Source: Flavobacteriales bacterium (GTDB lineage Bacteria; Bacteroidota; Bacteroidia; Flavobacteriales_F; PHOS-HE28). Taken from it: a stretch of DNA of 64,000 nt. Position numbers and translations under genes: made by a program. This document shows positions 17,362 to 26,960 of this stretch, piece after piece (position 1 is the first letter of the stretch; the number at the start of each line of letters is the position of its first letter). Under the pieces are notes generated by a model that was not told the DNA's origin, made no database searches, and saw only the letters and a program-made list of their open reading frames with translations. The DNA lies in assembly GCA_016704485.1 (NCBI GenBank), contig JADJAA010000002.1, forward strand, positions 992,001 through 1,056,000, read 5' to 3'.

Positions 17362-18939
17362 ATGATCGCCGCAAAACATTTGCACTTCCGCCGGATCCAA
17401 CACTTCTTATTGAGCATTGGGCCGTGGCCCTTTTTGCTGATCGGGGTGGTCGATCGTGCTTTCTTGATCGGCCTTTTCGGTGGTCAATACGTGAGTACCG
17501 ATGATGCCATAATGTGGGCCGGTGCGGTGGACTATGCATACGGTATCTTTCATTGGCCATATTACTATGGTCAGGATTACGGCCCTATGTTGGAAGCCTT
17601 GGTGGCTGCACCGTTCGTGAGACTTGGCGTTCCGCTGCGTTGGGCAATGCCGGCGGTGTCTTCTTGCTTGGCCTTGCTTCCCTATTGGTCGTTTGCTCTT
17701 TGGAACCATAAGCATGGGAGGGTATGGGCAGCGTTGGCATTCGCGCTAACTCCGCTGCTCCTTCCGGTGGAATTCGGAATGATCACCACCATACCACGCG
17801 GTTTCGTAACAGGACTTGCACCCTTGGCTTTTCTTCCGTGGATATACGGTCTGACCCACACGTGGATAAGGTCACTGCTCACTGGTTCCATCATTGCTGT
17901 GGCTTGGGCGATCAATCCTAATTCGCTGATCTTCTCTTGTGCGTACGGTATTTGGTTCGTGCTTAGTAGACCTGAAGTGATCAAATCGGTTGCTGCAATC
18001 TGTCTCGGTGCGTTGCCGCCATTCTATTTGCATGTGCTCGCAAAAAGTTGGTGCAATGATCACAGTGACGCGATCATTCACCGGCTTTCGGTCGATATCT
18101 GGCACTTCGATCCGCAGGCCACGTGGAATAGCCTTTGCCACTTGGGAGACCACTTTCAATGGCTTTGTCCTGTAGCATGGAGCAATCCTGAAATGATCGG
18201 CATCGGACTGATCGCGCTCTGCATGATAGCTTATTTGAAAAATCAATGGCCATTGGCGATAGCCCTTACACTTACAGTGCTGGCGATCATTGCATCCTTC
18301 TCCATGCCAAAAGTGCAAGATGGTTGGGATTCAGTATTCTACCCGTTGTCTCGTATGTTCTTAGCGTTGCCTTTGCTATTGGCGTGGGCAGCAAGCATGT
18401 TATTCAGAAAAGTTCGTATTTCCGGTAATATCATATTCGTATCATTCCTCATAGCCTCATCCGTGGTCTGTTACAAGATCTCCAACATACGCGCAACTGC
18501 GGAAGGACAATTTGCCGCTCCGACCAAATGGTTTTCCGTTCAACCTTACGATGTCCTGATCAAAGATGCCATCGCATTGAACACACTCTGCATCGAACGG
18601 AACGTTGATCTGATCGTAGTACCAAAAGAACTGGGAACCGGGATCTGGGCGCAATTCCGTGCATACATGTACCCTACGATGATCGATGAACTGCCACCAA
18701 CGTATCTGTTCGGATACGAGCGGCGTTATTGGCAACGCGAGCTCTACGGGAACGCTGTGGTTCCGAACATACTTGTGATCGGTGGTCCTTTGGAGAAGTG
18801 GGGTTCACTTGGTGAAAAGCAAGGTCAACTGGAAGCTGTTCGCAAAATGAATGGTGATGCGGCTTACCTGATCGTTGGAAATACACAGCCAACGGATGCG
18901 CTACTTAATGACGTCATCATTCAGTTGAATTCACCTTGA
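17362..18939 (+). CDS. Polytopic membrane glycosyltransferase-like protein (GT-C type)
   Basis: A 525-residue protein with about ten hydrophobic segments. The first external loop contains STDDAIMWAGAVDYAYG, where a pair of acidic residues is typical of lipid-sugar-dependent GT-C enzymes (ArnT/mannosyltransferase-like). The C-terminal 120 residues are soluble. Donor and acceptor cannot be told. It is flanked by unrelated genes and has no visible polysaccharide operon, which is unusual for this class. Function is assigned by fold-level resemblance only. Confidence 0.65.
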   Translation: MIAAKHLHFRRIQHFLLSIGPWPFLLIGVVDRAFLIGLFGGQYVSTDDAIMWAGAVDYAYGIFHWPYYYGQDYGPMLEALVAAPFVRLGVPLRWAMPAVSSCLALLPYWSFALWNHKHGRVWAALAFALTPLLLPVEFGMITTIPRGFVTGLAPLAFLPWIYGLTHTWIRSLLTGSIIAVAWAINPNSLIFSCAYGIWFVLSRPEVIKSVAAICLGALPPFYLHVLAKSWCNDHSDAIIHRLSVDIWHFDPQATWNSLCHLGDHFQWLCPVAWSNPEMIGIGLIALCMIAYLKNQWPLAIALTLTVLAIIASFSMPKVQDGWDSVFYPLSRMFLALPLLLAWAASMLFRKVRISGNIIFVSFLIASSVVCYKISNIRATAEGQFAAPTKWFSVQPYDVLIKDAIALNTLCIERNVDLIVVPKELGTGIWAQFRAYMYPTMIDELPPTYLFGYERRYWQRELYGNAVVPNILVIGGPLEKWGSLGEKQGQLEAVRKMNGDAAYLIVGNTQPTDALLNDVIIQLNSP

Positions 18940-19029
18940 ACGATAACTGTACACGACATTTCGAATGCAGATATTTCCCTAGGCAAAATCGGCTTTCGCT
19001 CTCCAGAACTAGACTCCAGAATTTACACC

Positions 19030-19566
19030 ATGCCCAACATCCTTGTCATAAACGGTAGCACGCGCGAAGCATCTACTAATGGACTCTTCATCAAGGCCAT
19101 CATCAAGCTCGCGGCCGATCTTGCGCACTTCACCGTATTCCCTTCCATTGCTGACCTTCCACAGTTCAACCCTGACCTTGATGTGGATCCAGCACCAATT
19201 CCTGTATCTCATTTCAGAACCTTACTTGCGACTGCGGATGGCATACTTATCTGCACGCCGGAATATGCCATGGGCGTGCCGGGTTCTTTGAAGAATGCCT
19301 TGGACTGGACCGTTTCAACTGCTGATTTCCGCGCGAAGCCGGTGATGCTTGTCACTGCCTCGCTCTCCGGTGAAAAGGCGCAAGCTTCTTTGATCGATAC
19401 CCTAAAGGTGATCGAGGCTTTGCTCGATGCGGAAACCACAGCGTTGGTAAAATTTGCGCGAACAAAAGTCAACTCAGAAGGTGTGATCACCGATGCGGAA
19501 GCATTGGCGGATGTTCAAAGAGCATTGGAAGCTTTCATGAATTCCGTTGCCAGAATATTGAAGTAG
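19030..19566 (+). CDS. NAD(P)H-dependent FMN reductase family flavoprotein
   Basis: A 178-residue flavodoxin-fold protein that would reduce FMN or quinone/azo-type substrates with NAD(P)H in the cytoplasm. The phosphate-binding loop is visible as INGSTREASTNG near residue 9, and the flavin-contacting block as CTPEYAMGVPGSLKNALDW (about 77-95), the hallmark of the NADPH-dependent FMN reductase family. It is a full-length single-domain member. Specific substrate unknown. Confidence 0.92.
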   Translation: MPNILVINGSTREASTNGLFIKAIIKLAADLAHFTVFPSIADLPQFNPDLDVDPAPIPVSHFRTLLATADGILICTPEYAMGVPGSLKNALDWTVSTADFRAKPVMLVTASLSGEKAQASLIDTLKVIEALLDAETTALVKFARTKVNSEGVITDAEALADVQRALEAFMNSVARILK

Positions 19567-19741
19567 TGGCGTCTTACTTTCAGCCATTCCAAGAGAACCT
19601 ATCATCACACCTCACCATGGATAATTGCGTCGAATAACCATCATTCAAAGTGTCAACGGGAAGGCAATTGGTTGTTCTTCAAATTGATAATCGCTTCTAA
19701 CGTTTCTTCGAGCTTCTTAAGTTTGTACAAATCACTTGCCC

Positions 19742-20557
19742 ATGACCAACCGTACTCTTTTTTCTATCCTAGTCCTACTCACCTCTTGGAACTTGTACGG
19801 GCAAGTTGCAGACGCAGGCCCGAGTCCGTACCTCTGCGGTACTAATTTCGACATGTTCGCCAATGTTCCAGAACCACCAGCTACAGGTCTTTGGAGCCTG
19901 ATCTCCGGCTGTGGTAACGTTGCGGACCAGAACGATCCATTCACACCTGTTGTCGGCTTGTGCGTGGGTGAGAACGTATGGCAATGGACCATCTTCGGAC
20001 CCAACGGTGCAACTTCCGACATAATGACGATCACTGTGTTCGATGACCAATTACCCGCTGCAGATGCTGGCCAGGACATCACCGTAGTGCTTCCAAGCAC
20101 CAGTGCTCAATTGCAAGGTTCTCCTGATCCAAACCCACCTGTGTTCTGTACCTGGACCCTAGTTGCCGGAACGGCCACGATCGTGAGTCCGAACGATCCG
20201 AACACAATGATCAGCAGCTTGACCGTAGGTTCCAATGTATTCCAGTGGAGTTGCGACAACGGCCCGTGCGGGATCACGTCAGATCAAGTAACGGTGACCG
20301 TTTCGCCTTCCACCGGGATAGCCCAGAATGAAGCCGACATGAACTGGCTCCGATACGACCCAACGACACAACAACTTTCACTCAACACTAGTGGAAGTGT
20401 GGATCGTTTCACTGTACAGGACATCAGTGGTCGCATGGTGAGCGATCTCGGCAATGGCGCACGGACGTGGAGCGTAGCTGGAAAGCCAGCTGGCGTGTAC
20501 ATCGCAAAGGCGATGGTGAATGGCTACGCGCACGTGTTGCGGTTCGTGGTGCAGTGA
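19742..20557 (+). CDS. T9SS-exported protein with two PKD-like domains (paralogue of 16460)
   Basis: A 271-residue protein, signal peptide MTNRTLFSILVLLTSWNLYGQ, then two repeats VADAGPSPYLC and AADAGQDITV, each ending in N-V-W/F-Q-W (GENVWQWTI, GSNVFQWSC). The C-terminus is T9SS-type (VDRFTVQDISGRMV, PAGVYIAKAMVNG, RFVVQ). The ATG at 19742 is preceded by TAAGTTTG at 19718-19725, which fits the Bacteroidota -7 element. Cys pairs in each repeat could form disulfides outside the cell. Confidence 0.86.
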   Translation: MTNRTLFSILVLLTSWNLYGQVADAGPSPYLCGTNFDMFANVPEPPATGLWSLISGCGNVADQNDPFTPVVGLCVGENVWQWTIFGPNGATSDIMTITVFDDQLPAADAGQDITVVLPSTSAQLQGSPDPNPPVFCTWTLVAGTATIVSPNDPNTMISSLTVGSNVFQWSCDNGPCGITSDQVTVTVSPSTGIAQNEADMNWLRYDPTTQQLSLNTSGSVDRFTVQDISGRMVSDLGNGARTWSVAGKPAGVYIAKAMVNGYAHVLRFVVQ

Positions 20558-20691
20558 ATACCTGACGACTTCCTTCTTCAACTTCCAGCTAAGCCTGATC
20601 GGCGGAGACATACCACGCACGCATGGAACGGATACTCACTTGGTAGTTTCCATTGATCGTTGGACACACAACTGGTTGGTGATTTTCACTG

Positions 20692-21861
20692 CTACAAGTA
20701 ACTCAACCACCACCACTGTCGGTTATTGCTCTTCAGCTTGTTGAACCAAACGCACAGCGGGTAAAGTGCGACCACTACACCTATCCAGACCAAGTAGACC
20801 ACGGGTAAGGAAAAGCCATAACCCACTAATTCCTCGGACCACCAAACGGGCGTATCCAACACCATGCTCTGCCAACCGAAACCGGTGAGCTGCGCTGCGA
20901 TCAGCGCCAACGCATGGATCAAGTAAATATGCAGGATGTAATAGAAGAACGGCACGCGTCCGAAGACGATCAATGCCGAAGCGAACCAGCCCTTCACCTT
21001 TTCCGTTGCAGCTAGAAAGAGGATCGCAGGTCCCATGGTCATCAGCAGATACAATAGACTCGGTGGATACTTCGTAAGGTTCAGGAAGGACAACACGGTA
21101 AATGATCTGGACGCCTGGGTTTCCCATGGATGTGGATCACCGTAATCGTTCAAAGCACGCAAGGCGATGAATAAGAACGTGGTGGCCAAACCCAAACGCA
21201 TCAGCATCCGTGTACGGACCTCCGAAGTATAGCCTTTACCGTAGAGCACGCCGAAGCAGTAACCCAAAGCCATGGTGCCGATCCATGGAATTACGGGATA
21301 GGCAAAGATCGCAGTGCGACCGAACATCTCAATGCTACCCCGTTCATGCAGGAAATACCACCATACGTTCTCAACATGAATGCTGTCCAATGCGTTGTGT
21401 CCAAAAACAAGAACAGCACCGATCAGTCCTACCCAGCGTAGTTGCAAATGCACCAAGGCAGCCATGGCTACCATGCTTACCCCAATGGCCCAGATCACCT
21501 GTAGCCCGAAGAACGGAAAGGTCGGGTTGAACATCCAACCGAAACCAACCAGAAAGCATTCCACCACGATCAGCCAAAGCCCGCGTTTCAGCAAGAAGAG
21601 CGATGTGTCTCGTGTGGTCTTCCGCTGGTGGACGAACCACGCGGAGGTGCCGGCCAGGAACACGAAAATGGGCGCGCAATAATGTGTGATCCAGCGCGTG
21701 AAGAACACAGGAATGTTGGTCGCCTCCAGATCAGTAGGACTATACAGGAACGCATCCGCATGGAAGTAATCGCGCACATGGTCCAAGGCCATGATCACCA
21801 TCACGATGCCGCGCAGCAGATCGATGGATGTGGAACGGGAAGCGGTGAGGGTCTTAGCCAT
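20692..21861 (-). CDS. DUF1624/acyltransferase-like membrane protein
   Basis: A 389-residue polytopic protein. It begins with the family mark SIDLLRGIVMVIMALDHVRDYF, the heparan-alpha-glucosaminide N-acetyltransferase-like (DUF1624/DUF5009) start in which Asp-Leu-Leu-Arg-Gly and the His-x-Arg are conserved. About ten hydrophobic segments follow, with YYILHIYLIHALAL near the C-terminal third. Members are thought to move acyl groups across the inner membrane onto extracellular sugars. Substrate unknown; no sugar genes adjoin. Confidence 0.85.
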   Translation of the reverse strand: MAKTLTASRSTSIDLLRGIVMVIMALDHVRDYFHADAFLYSPTDLEATNIPVFFTRWITHYCAPIFVFLAGTSAWFVHQRKTTRDTSLFLLKRGLWLIVVECFLVGFGWMFNPTFPFFGLQVIWAIGVSMVAMAALVHLQLRWVGLIGAVLVFGHNALDSIHVENVWWYFLHERGSIEMFGRTAIFAYPVIPWIGTMALGYCFGVLYGKGYTSEVRTRMLMRLGLATTFLFIALRALNDYGDPHPWETQASRSFTVLSFLNLTKYPPSLLYLLMTMGPAILFLAATEKVKGWFASALIVFGRVPFFYYILHIYLIHALALIAAQLTGFGWQSMVLDTPVWWSEELVGYGFSLPVVYLVWIGVVVALYPLCVWFNKLKSNNRQWWWLSYL

Positions 21862-21991
21862 TCGGAGGACTAACTTACGCAGGAAAGATCGGGCCTCGAT
21901 CCATGCTTATGATCAACGCAAGTGCCAACGCTGATGCTGTGGTAAACCTCTTTACTTTCGCACTACTTGGATCACATAAGCTAATCAGATA

Positions 21992-22009
21992 ATTAGCTGA
22001 TCAGCTAAT
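21992..22009. repeat. 18-bp perfect palindrome before the next gene
   Basis: ATTAGCTGATCAGCTAAT is its own reverse complement and ends 12 bases before the ATG at 22022. The flank (21979-22012) is built from variations on CTAAT/GATCAG. A looser version of the same words lies before 25173 (25127-25165). It could be an operator or an intergenic repeat. Confidence 0.6.
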
Positions 22010-22021
22010 CGCCCAACTACT

Positions 22022-22441
22022 ATGTCAAAAAAGGTAGATATCGTGTATCCCAAGAACGAGATCATTTGCAAGTCACTGTTGGGGTTTAGCCATATGATGA
22101 TCATCTTGCTTTTCTTGATCCCTCTGTATGCTTTGGCGCAAACCGATACGCTTGAAGTCGCTTGTGACACGACTGCTTTTGGAACACAGTACGAATTGAA
22201 GCAGATCACTTCGAATGGAACAATCGTCGCATTGGGCCATAGAGATGTCAAAGGAAGGAAAACAGGACGCTGGTGTCATCTCCGTCATGAGGATGCCCTT
22301 CGGATGGAAGGTGAATATCGGAAGGATATCCGGGTCGGGGTTTGGTGGATGAACAACCGTGAGTTCTTCGAGTATGACCGCAAGGGCAAGATCGTCGCCA
22401 AAGGCAGTGGCATGCGAGGGAACAACTCCATTCCTTTCTGA
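22022..22441 (+). CDS. Secreted MORN/YwqK-like short protein
   Basis: A 139-residue protein. The first 24 residues (MSKKVDIVYPKNE...) are hydrophilic and precede a clear signal peptide MMIILLFLIPLYALAQ, so translation may really begin at the internal ATG at 22094. The mature part has two YwqK/MORN-like strand pairs (DVKGRKTGRWCHL, DIRVGVWWMNN, YDRKGKIVAKGSG). It resembles the repeats in the long protein at 9009. The upstream start mimics the carboxylase start at 25320. Function unknown. Confidence 0.7.
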   Translation: MSKKVDIVYPKNEIICKSLLGFSHMMIILLFLIPLYALAQTDTLEVACDTTAFGTQYELKQITSNGTIVALGHRDVKGRKTGRWCHLRHEDALRMEGEYRKDIRVGVWWMNNREFFEYDRKGKIVAKGSGMRGNNSIPF

Positions 22442-22491
22442 TGGTGAATGCTGCATTCCGCGTTAGGGATAGAAGTGGAAAGCCTGCCAGA

Positions 22492-25038
22492 CTACTCCAA
22501 CACGAACCGCTCGCTCCAGGATCTGCTGTCCTTCTGCAAGCGGAGCACGTAGAGGCCGGGCGGCAAAGAACGCAGATCGAAGTCCGTGGTCGACCTTTCG
22601 ATACGACCTTCCATGACCACCGAACCACGGGGATCCACCACACTGGTCATCGCGTTCGTCCATGCCCCATCATGCTGGACGCTTACGATGCCATTGCTCG
22701 GAATGGGGAACACACGTACACTGCGCTGCTCCAACTCCTCGATCGCATCCGGAATCTCAACACTTAAGATGCACGGCTCCGTGATCACCGGTTCGTTCAG
22801 GTCGAAGTAGATGTTGGCTATGTTCGGGATGCTTTCACCTACGGAGAGACCGGGTCGTGTGTCGATCTTGAACAGGACATGTCCGTGGCTGTTCGCTTCG
22901 TCAAACGTGCTATCAGGCAAGAAGATGGGGTCGAACAGGAAGTGTAGGGCGCCATCACGGAAGAACCATGAGCAGGGATGGCTCGATCCGAGCAAATGGA
23001 AAGTGCTTGGGTCGAGGTCTTCGCTCAACGTGTCGGTGATCAACACCCGCAGCGCGGGCGCCGTTCCGGTATTCTGGAAGCGGATCCGGTATTCGGCAGA
23101 ACGCCCATCCACCCCTTCTTGCGGTGTCAAGGACGTTGGGTACACATGCTTGTCGTTCGGATCGAAAGAAGCGCCCACGAACGTCGAATAGCTGTTCACG
23201 TTGTTGGTGAGGTCGATATCATCCTCCGTAGGAAGTACGGTCGCAACCAGATCCAACGCAGTCCCATTGGCCATGCCGAAGGGAATGTTGAACACTGCAA
23301 GCAACGTACGCTCTTCGCCGAAAGCGAGGCTATCCAAATTCCACACATAGGTCGAGCCTTGGACCGTGGCCGTTGGGCTGGAGGTGACCAAGTTCAACCA
23401 ACCCGGTGTTTGCAGGAGCACCTCGACATTGTGTTGCACATCGCCCAGGTTGCCGACGTACACGAAGTGCGCCATGGATATGCCAGGCCAAACCCCACCT
23501 GTCCAATCGTTCTGCACGTAGAGGTCGTGTTCCGTGATGTTCACCTGAACGCCGAAATCCGTGTTCGGTACTACCTGCTCGTAGGTATCCACTGTGATCG
23601 GATATGAGTTGGGTTGAATACTCAGGACCTCCGGCACGTTCGGTTGTACAGTGATCGAATAGGTCCCGAAGGGAAGACCAAGCGCGTAATGGCCCAGACT
23701 GTCGGTGCCCGTGAAGCGCTGTTCGGTGAAATCGCCTACCGTCGCGTTCGGGATCGGTGGTTCACCGCCATCCTGGATACCATTCCCGTTGTCATCGCGG
23801 AAAACCGTGCCTGTTACCAAGGGCAACGGGTCGGGACATGTGCTATTGGTGATCGAACAAAGCGGCAAGGTCATTTGGACGTTGAACAGCTCGTTCGGTA
23901 GGCAGCTGACCGGCACGTTGGTGAGGTAGAACACATTGATATTGGGAGGTATCGACGGCAGGCAGCTCAACGGCAGGTTCGTGATCTCCAACCACTCCAA
24001 GGTTTCGGGCAGCTCCGGCAGCTCCGTCACCGGCAAGTCGTACAGGAACATCGAATACAATGTGGAAGGGAATGGTGGCAGGGTGTCGATCTGCTCGCAT
24101 CCGTTCAGGTTCAGTGTGTATAGCGACGGTGGTAATTCGGTTGGAATGTCCATTGAACTGGACTGCATGAGCAATAGTAAAAGGCCAGAAGGCAACGCGG
24201 GTAGCTCGGGCCAGAACATGTCCGAGACCTCGAAGAACTCCAAGCTGGCGGGCAGCACCGGAGGTGGCATGAGTGGACATCCTTGGATCGAGAGCCCCTC
24301 CAATCCGGTTGGTATTGCGCCCAGGTCGCTCAAGGCATCGAGATACGAGATCACGATAGACTTACAATCCGCACCAACGACGAATTCACTGAGAAGAGGT
24401 GAGTAATAAATGGATACCGAGTTCACCCCCGTGCCCAGGTCGACGCTCTCCAATTGCTCGTTCAGGTCGGAGACCACCTGTGCATCGCTCAGTTCCGGAA
24501 TCGCCAAGGAGACAAGCCCGGTGCTGTTCATAACGAGCGAATCCACTGTATTCGGGATGGCAGGCAGTGCAGCGAACGACGGTGCAAATTCCACCATCAA
24601 ATTACGCAGGCCGATAGGCAACGCAGGCAATGTGGTCAATTGTGGAGCATCACTGACCCAAAGCCGTTGCAGCGTACTGCTTGATACCAATGGAAGTTCA
24701 ACAGAGGGATAGCTATATAAGACCAGTTGCTCCAATGGGGCACCCACACTGGTCCATGTCAGCTCCATGCTTGGATCGAAGAAAGTGATGCGCAGTATAT
24801 CCAACCCCGCCAAGGACTCCAATCCGGTAAGATCACAGGGCGACCAACCCACTCCGAGATCCCACTCGTTGGGTGTCAGCGTGGCGTTGTCGGTGGGCAT
24901 GTTGCCATCGATATCCACCAGCCCCGGCGCCCAATCGTTCAGTGCTGTACGGAAGTCCACATCAGGGATGAAGACCGTTTGGGCACGAAGGCCAAGAACT
25001 GCGAAGAGCATGAAAAGAAGGACGGAGCTGCGCATCAT
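22492..25038 (-). CDS. T9SS-exported leucine-rich-repeat surface protein
   Basis: An 848-residue protein with a signal peptide (MRSSVLLFMLFAVLGLRAQ). Residues about 60-400 form about fifteen short LRRs of the L-P-x-L-P...L-x-x-L type (roughly 20 residues each, similar in pattern to YopM/IpaH-style repeats). An SdrD-B-like domain with DDNGNGIQDGGEP follows at about 415-490, then a DUF11-like beta domain, then the FDPNDKHVYP...NIYFDLNEPVITE module (DUF7619) common in Bacteroidota secreted proteins. It ends in a T9SS sorting domain (VFPIPSNGIVSV, LPPGLYVLRL). Likely a surface adhesin; target unknown. Confidence 0.88.
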   Translation of the reverse strand: MMRSSVLLFMLFAVLGLRAQTVFIPDVDFRTALNDWAPGLVDIDGNMPTDNATLTPNEWDLGVGWSPCDLTGLESLAGLDILRITFFDPSMELTWTSVGAPLEQLVLYSYPSVELPLVSSSTLQRLWVSDAPQLTTLPALPIGLRNLMVEFAPSFAALPAIPNTVDSLVMNSTGLVSLAIPELSDAQVVSDLNEQLESVDLGTGVNSVSIYYSPLLSEFVVGADCKSIVISYLDALSDLGAIPTGLEGLSIQGCPLMPPPVLPASLEFFEVSDMFWPELPALPSGLLLLLMQSSSMDIPTELPPSLYTLNLNGCEQIDTLPPFPSTLYSMFLYDLPVTELPELPETLEWLEITNLPLSCLPSIPPNINVFYLTNVPVSCLPNELFNVQMTLPLCSITNSTCPDPLPLVTGTVFRDDNGNGIQDGGEPPIPNATVGDFTEQRFTGTDSLGHYALGLPFGTYSITVQPNVPEVLSIQPNSYPITVDTYEQVVPNTDFGVQVNITEHDLYVQNDWTGGVWPGISMAHFVYVGNLGDVQHNVEVLLQTPGWLNLVTSSPTATVQGSTYVWNLDSLAFGEERTLLAVFNIPFGMANGTALDLVATVLPTEDDIDLTNNVNSYSTFVGASFDPNDKHVYPTSLTPQEGVDGRSAEYRIRFQNTGTAPALRVLITDTLSEDLDPSTFHLLGSSHPCSWFFRDGALHFLFDPIFLPDSTFDEANSHGHVLFKIDTRPGLSVGESIPNIANIYFDLNEPVITEPCILSVEIPDAIEELEQRSVRVFPIPSNGIVSVQHDGAWTNAMTSVVDPRGSVVMEGRIERSTTDFDLRSLPPGLYVLRLQKDSRSWSERFVLE

Positions 25039-25172
25039 GTGGTTGGATCTTGTAACGAATATAGCGCAGGGAATGATCCCTTATCCATTGTCACTTCAAC
25101 CACCGATCTTCGCACCCTAGCCGCTCAGTGATCATCTGATTTTCTGACCATCTAATTATCTGATCCTCTACC

Positions 25173-25271
25173 ATGGCCCAAAAGATCGACATCGAAGCCT
25201 CAAAGAACGAAGACCGGAGGAAGGATCATGTCACAAGGAACAAGTGTCAATTGATCAAGGTTTCATTATAA
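25173..25271 (+). pseudogene. Truncated copy of the carboxylase gene start
   Basis: A 32-codon open frame whose first 14 residues (MAQKIDIEASKNED) match those of the carboxylase gene beginning 147 bases downstream (MAEKIDIEASKNED). The match then ends and the frame runs to TAA at 25269. It is best explained as a partial duplication of the gene's 5' end. It may simply be non-functional; a leader-peptide role is possible but unsupported. Confidence 0.6.
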
Positions 25272-25319
25272 AACACACTCAGCGCCTCCGCTTGAGGCCT
25301 GCATTCTACTTTCGCACCT

Positions 25320-26960
25320 ATGGCAGAGAAGATCGATATCGAAGCGAGTAAGAACGAAGACCACAACAAGCTTGCGGTAAGCGACCTCAACAAGCGATTG
25401 CATAAGATCCACCAAGGAGGTGGTGAAAAGCGCATAGCCAAGCAGCATGAGCAAGGCAAAATGACCGCCCGCGAGCGCATCGATACCCTGCTGGATAAAG
25501 GCAGTCCGCGCATTGAAGTGGGTGCCTTCGCGGCCGATGGCATGTACAAAGAGTACGGCGGCGCACCCAGTGCAGGTGTGGTGGTGGTGATGGGTTACGT
25601 TAGCAAACGCCAATGCATTGTGGTGGCCAATGACGCCACGGTGAAGGCCGGGGCCTGGTTCCCGATGGCCGGCAAGAAGAACCTGCGCGCACAGGAGATC
25701 GCGATGGAGAATCGCTTGCCGATCATCTACTTGGTGGACAGCGCGGGCGTTTTCCTGCCGATGCAGGATGAGATCTTCCCGGACAAGGAGCATTTCGGAC
25801 GCATCTTCCGCAACAACGCGGTGATGAGCAGCATGGGCATTACGCAGATCAGCGCCGTGATGGGCAGCTGTGTGGCGGGTGGCGCCTATTTGCCGATCAT
25901 GAGCGACGAGGCCCTGATCGTTGAAGGCACCGGCAGCATTTTCCTTGCGGGCAGCTACTTGGTGAAGGCCGCCATTGGTGAGGACATCGACAACGAGACC
26001 CTCGGCGGTGCCACTACGCACAGCCAGATCAGTGGCGTTACTGACTACCAGTGCAAGGACGATGCGGAGTGTTTGAAGACCATTCGCAGCCTTATGGACA
26101 AGCTGGGCAAGCCGAAGGACGCGGGTTTCAGTAGAGAGAAGGCCGTTGCTCCAAAAGCCGACCCGAAGGAGATCTACAGCCTACTCCCCATGGAGCGCAC
26201 CAAGCCTTACGACATGCGCGAGATGATCGCACGCTTGGTGGACGATAGCGAATTCACCGAATACAAAGAGGGCTACGGCCAAAGCATCCTCACCGTCTAT
26301 GCCCGCATCGATGGCTGGGCAGTGGGCATCGTGGCCAACCAGCGCAAAGTGGTGAAGAGCAAGAAGGGCGAGATGCAATTCGGTGGCGTGATCTACAGCG
26401 ACAGCGCCGACAAGGCCACGCGCTTTATTGCCAACTGCAACCAGAAGAACATTCCGCTGGTCTTTTTGCAGGACGTCACCGGCTTTATGGTGGGCAGCCG
26501 CAGCGAACATGGCGGCATCATCAAGGACGGTGCGAAAATGGTGAATGCCGTGGCCAACAGCGTCGTACCAAAATTCACCATCATCATCGGCAACAGTTAC
26601 GGCGCCGGCAACTACGCCATGTGCGGCAAAGCCTACGACCCGCGCTTGATAGTAGGTTGGCCCAGCGCCCAAGTAGCGGTTATGGGTGGCGACCAAGCCG
26701 CGAAAGTCTTGTTGCAGATCGAAGTCGCATCGCTCAAGAAAAAGGGCGAAGTCATTACCGCGGAACGCGAAGAAGAGATCCTTGGCAACATCCGCCAGAA
26801 TTACTTGGACAGCACTACACCCTACTACGCCGCAGCACGGTTGTGGTTGGATGCGATCATTGATCCGCTGGATACGCGGACTTGGATTTCGATGGGTATT
26901 GAGGCTGCGGCGCAATCTCCGGCGACGAGGGAGTTTAATATGGGGGTTTTGCAGACGTGA
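25320..26960 (+). CDS. Acyl-CoA carboxylase, carboxyltransferase (beta) subunit
   Basis: The 546-residue biotin-dependent carboxyltransferase subunit of a methylcrotonyl-/propionyl-CoA carboxylase type enzyme. It has two crotonase-fold halves. The N-half includes QGKMTARERIDTLLDKGS and VMGSCVAGGAYLPIMSDE; the C-half includes VFLQDVTGFMVGSRSEHGG and NSYGAGNYAMCGKAYDPR. The Gly-rich oxyanion-hole segments and the length fit MccB/AccD5-like proteins, with the MCC side slightly favoured; this cannot be settled without the partner. No biotin carboxylase or carrier gene lies nearby, so the alpha subunit must be encoded elsewhere. Stop and next start overlap as TGATG. Confidence 0.93.
   Translation: MAEKIDIEASKNEDHNKLAVSDLNKRLHKIHQGGGEKRIAKQHEQGKMTARERIDTLLDKGSPRIEVGAFAADGMYKEYGGAPSAGVVVVMGYVSKRQCIVVANDATVKAGAWFPMAGKKNLRAQEIAMENRLPIIYLVDSAGVFLPMQDEIFPDKEHFGRIFRNNAVMSSMGITQISAVMGSCVAGGAYLPIMSDEALIVEGTGSIFLAGSYLVKAAIGEDIDNETLGGATTHSQISGVTDYQCKDDAECLKTIRSLMDKLGKPKDAGFSREKAVAPKADPKEIYSLLPMERTKPYDMREMIARLVDDSEFTEYKEGYGQSILTVYARIDGWAVGIVANQRKVVKSKKGEMQFGGVIYSDSADKATRFIANCNQKNIPLVFLQDVTGFMVGSRSEHGGIIKDGAKMVNAVANSVVPKFTIIIGNSYGAGNYAMCGKAYDPRLIVGWPSAQVAVMGGDQAAKVLLQIEVASLKKKGEVITAEREEEILGNIRQNYLDSTTPYYAAARLWLDAIIDPLDTRTWISMGIEAAAQSPATREFNMGVLQT

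Noticed and set aside
25266..26021. Minus-strand 251-codon frame
   Set aside because: Antisense to the carboxylase gene, His/Ala-rich.
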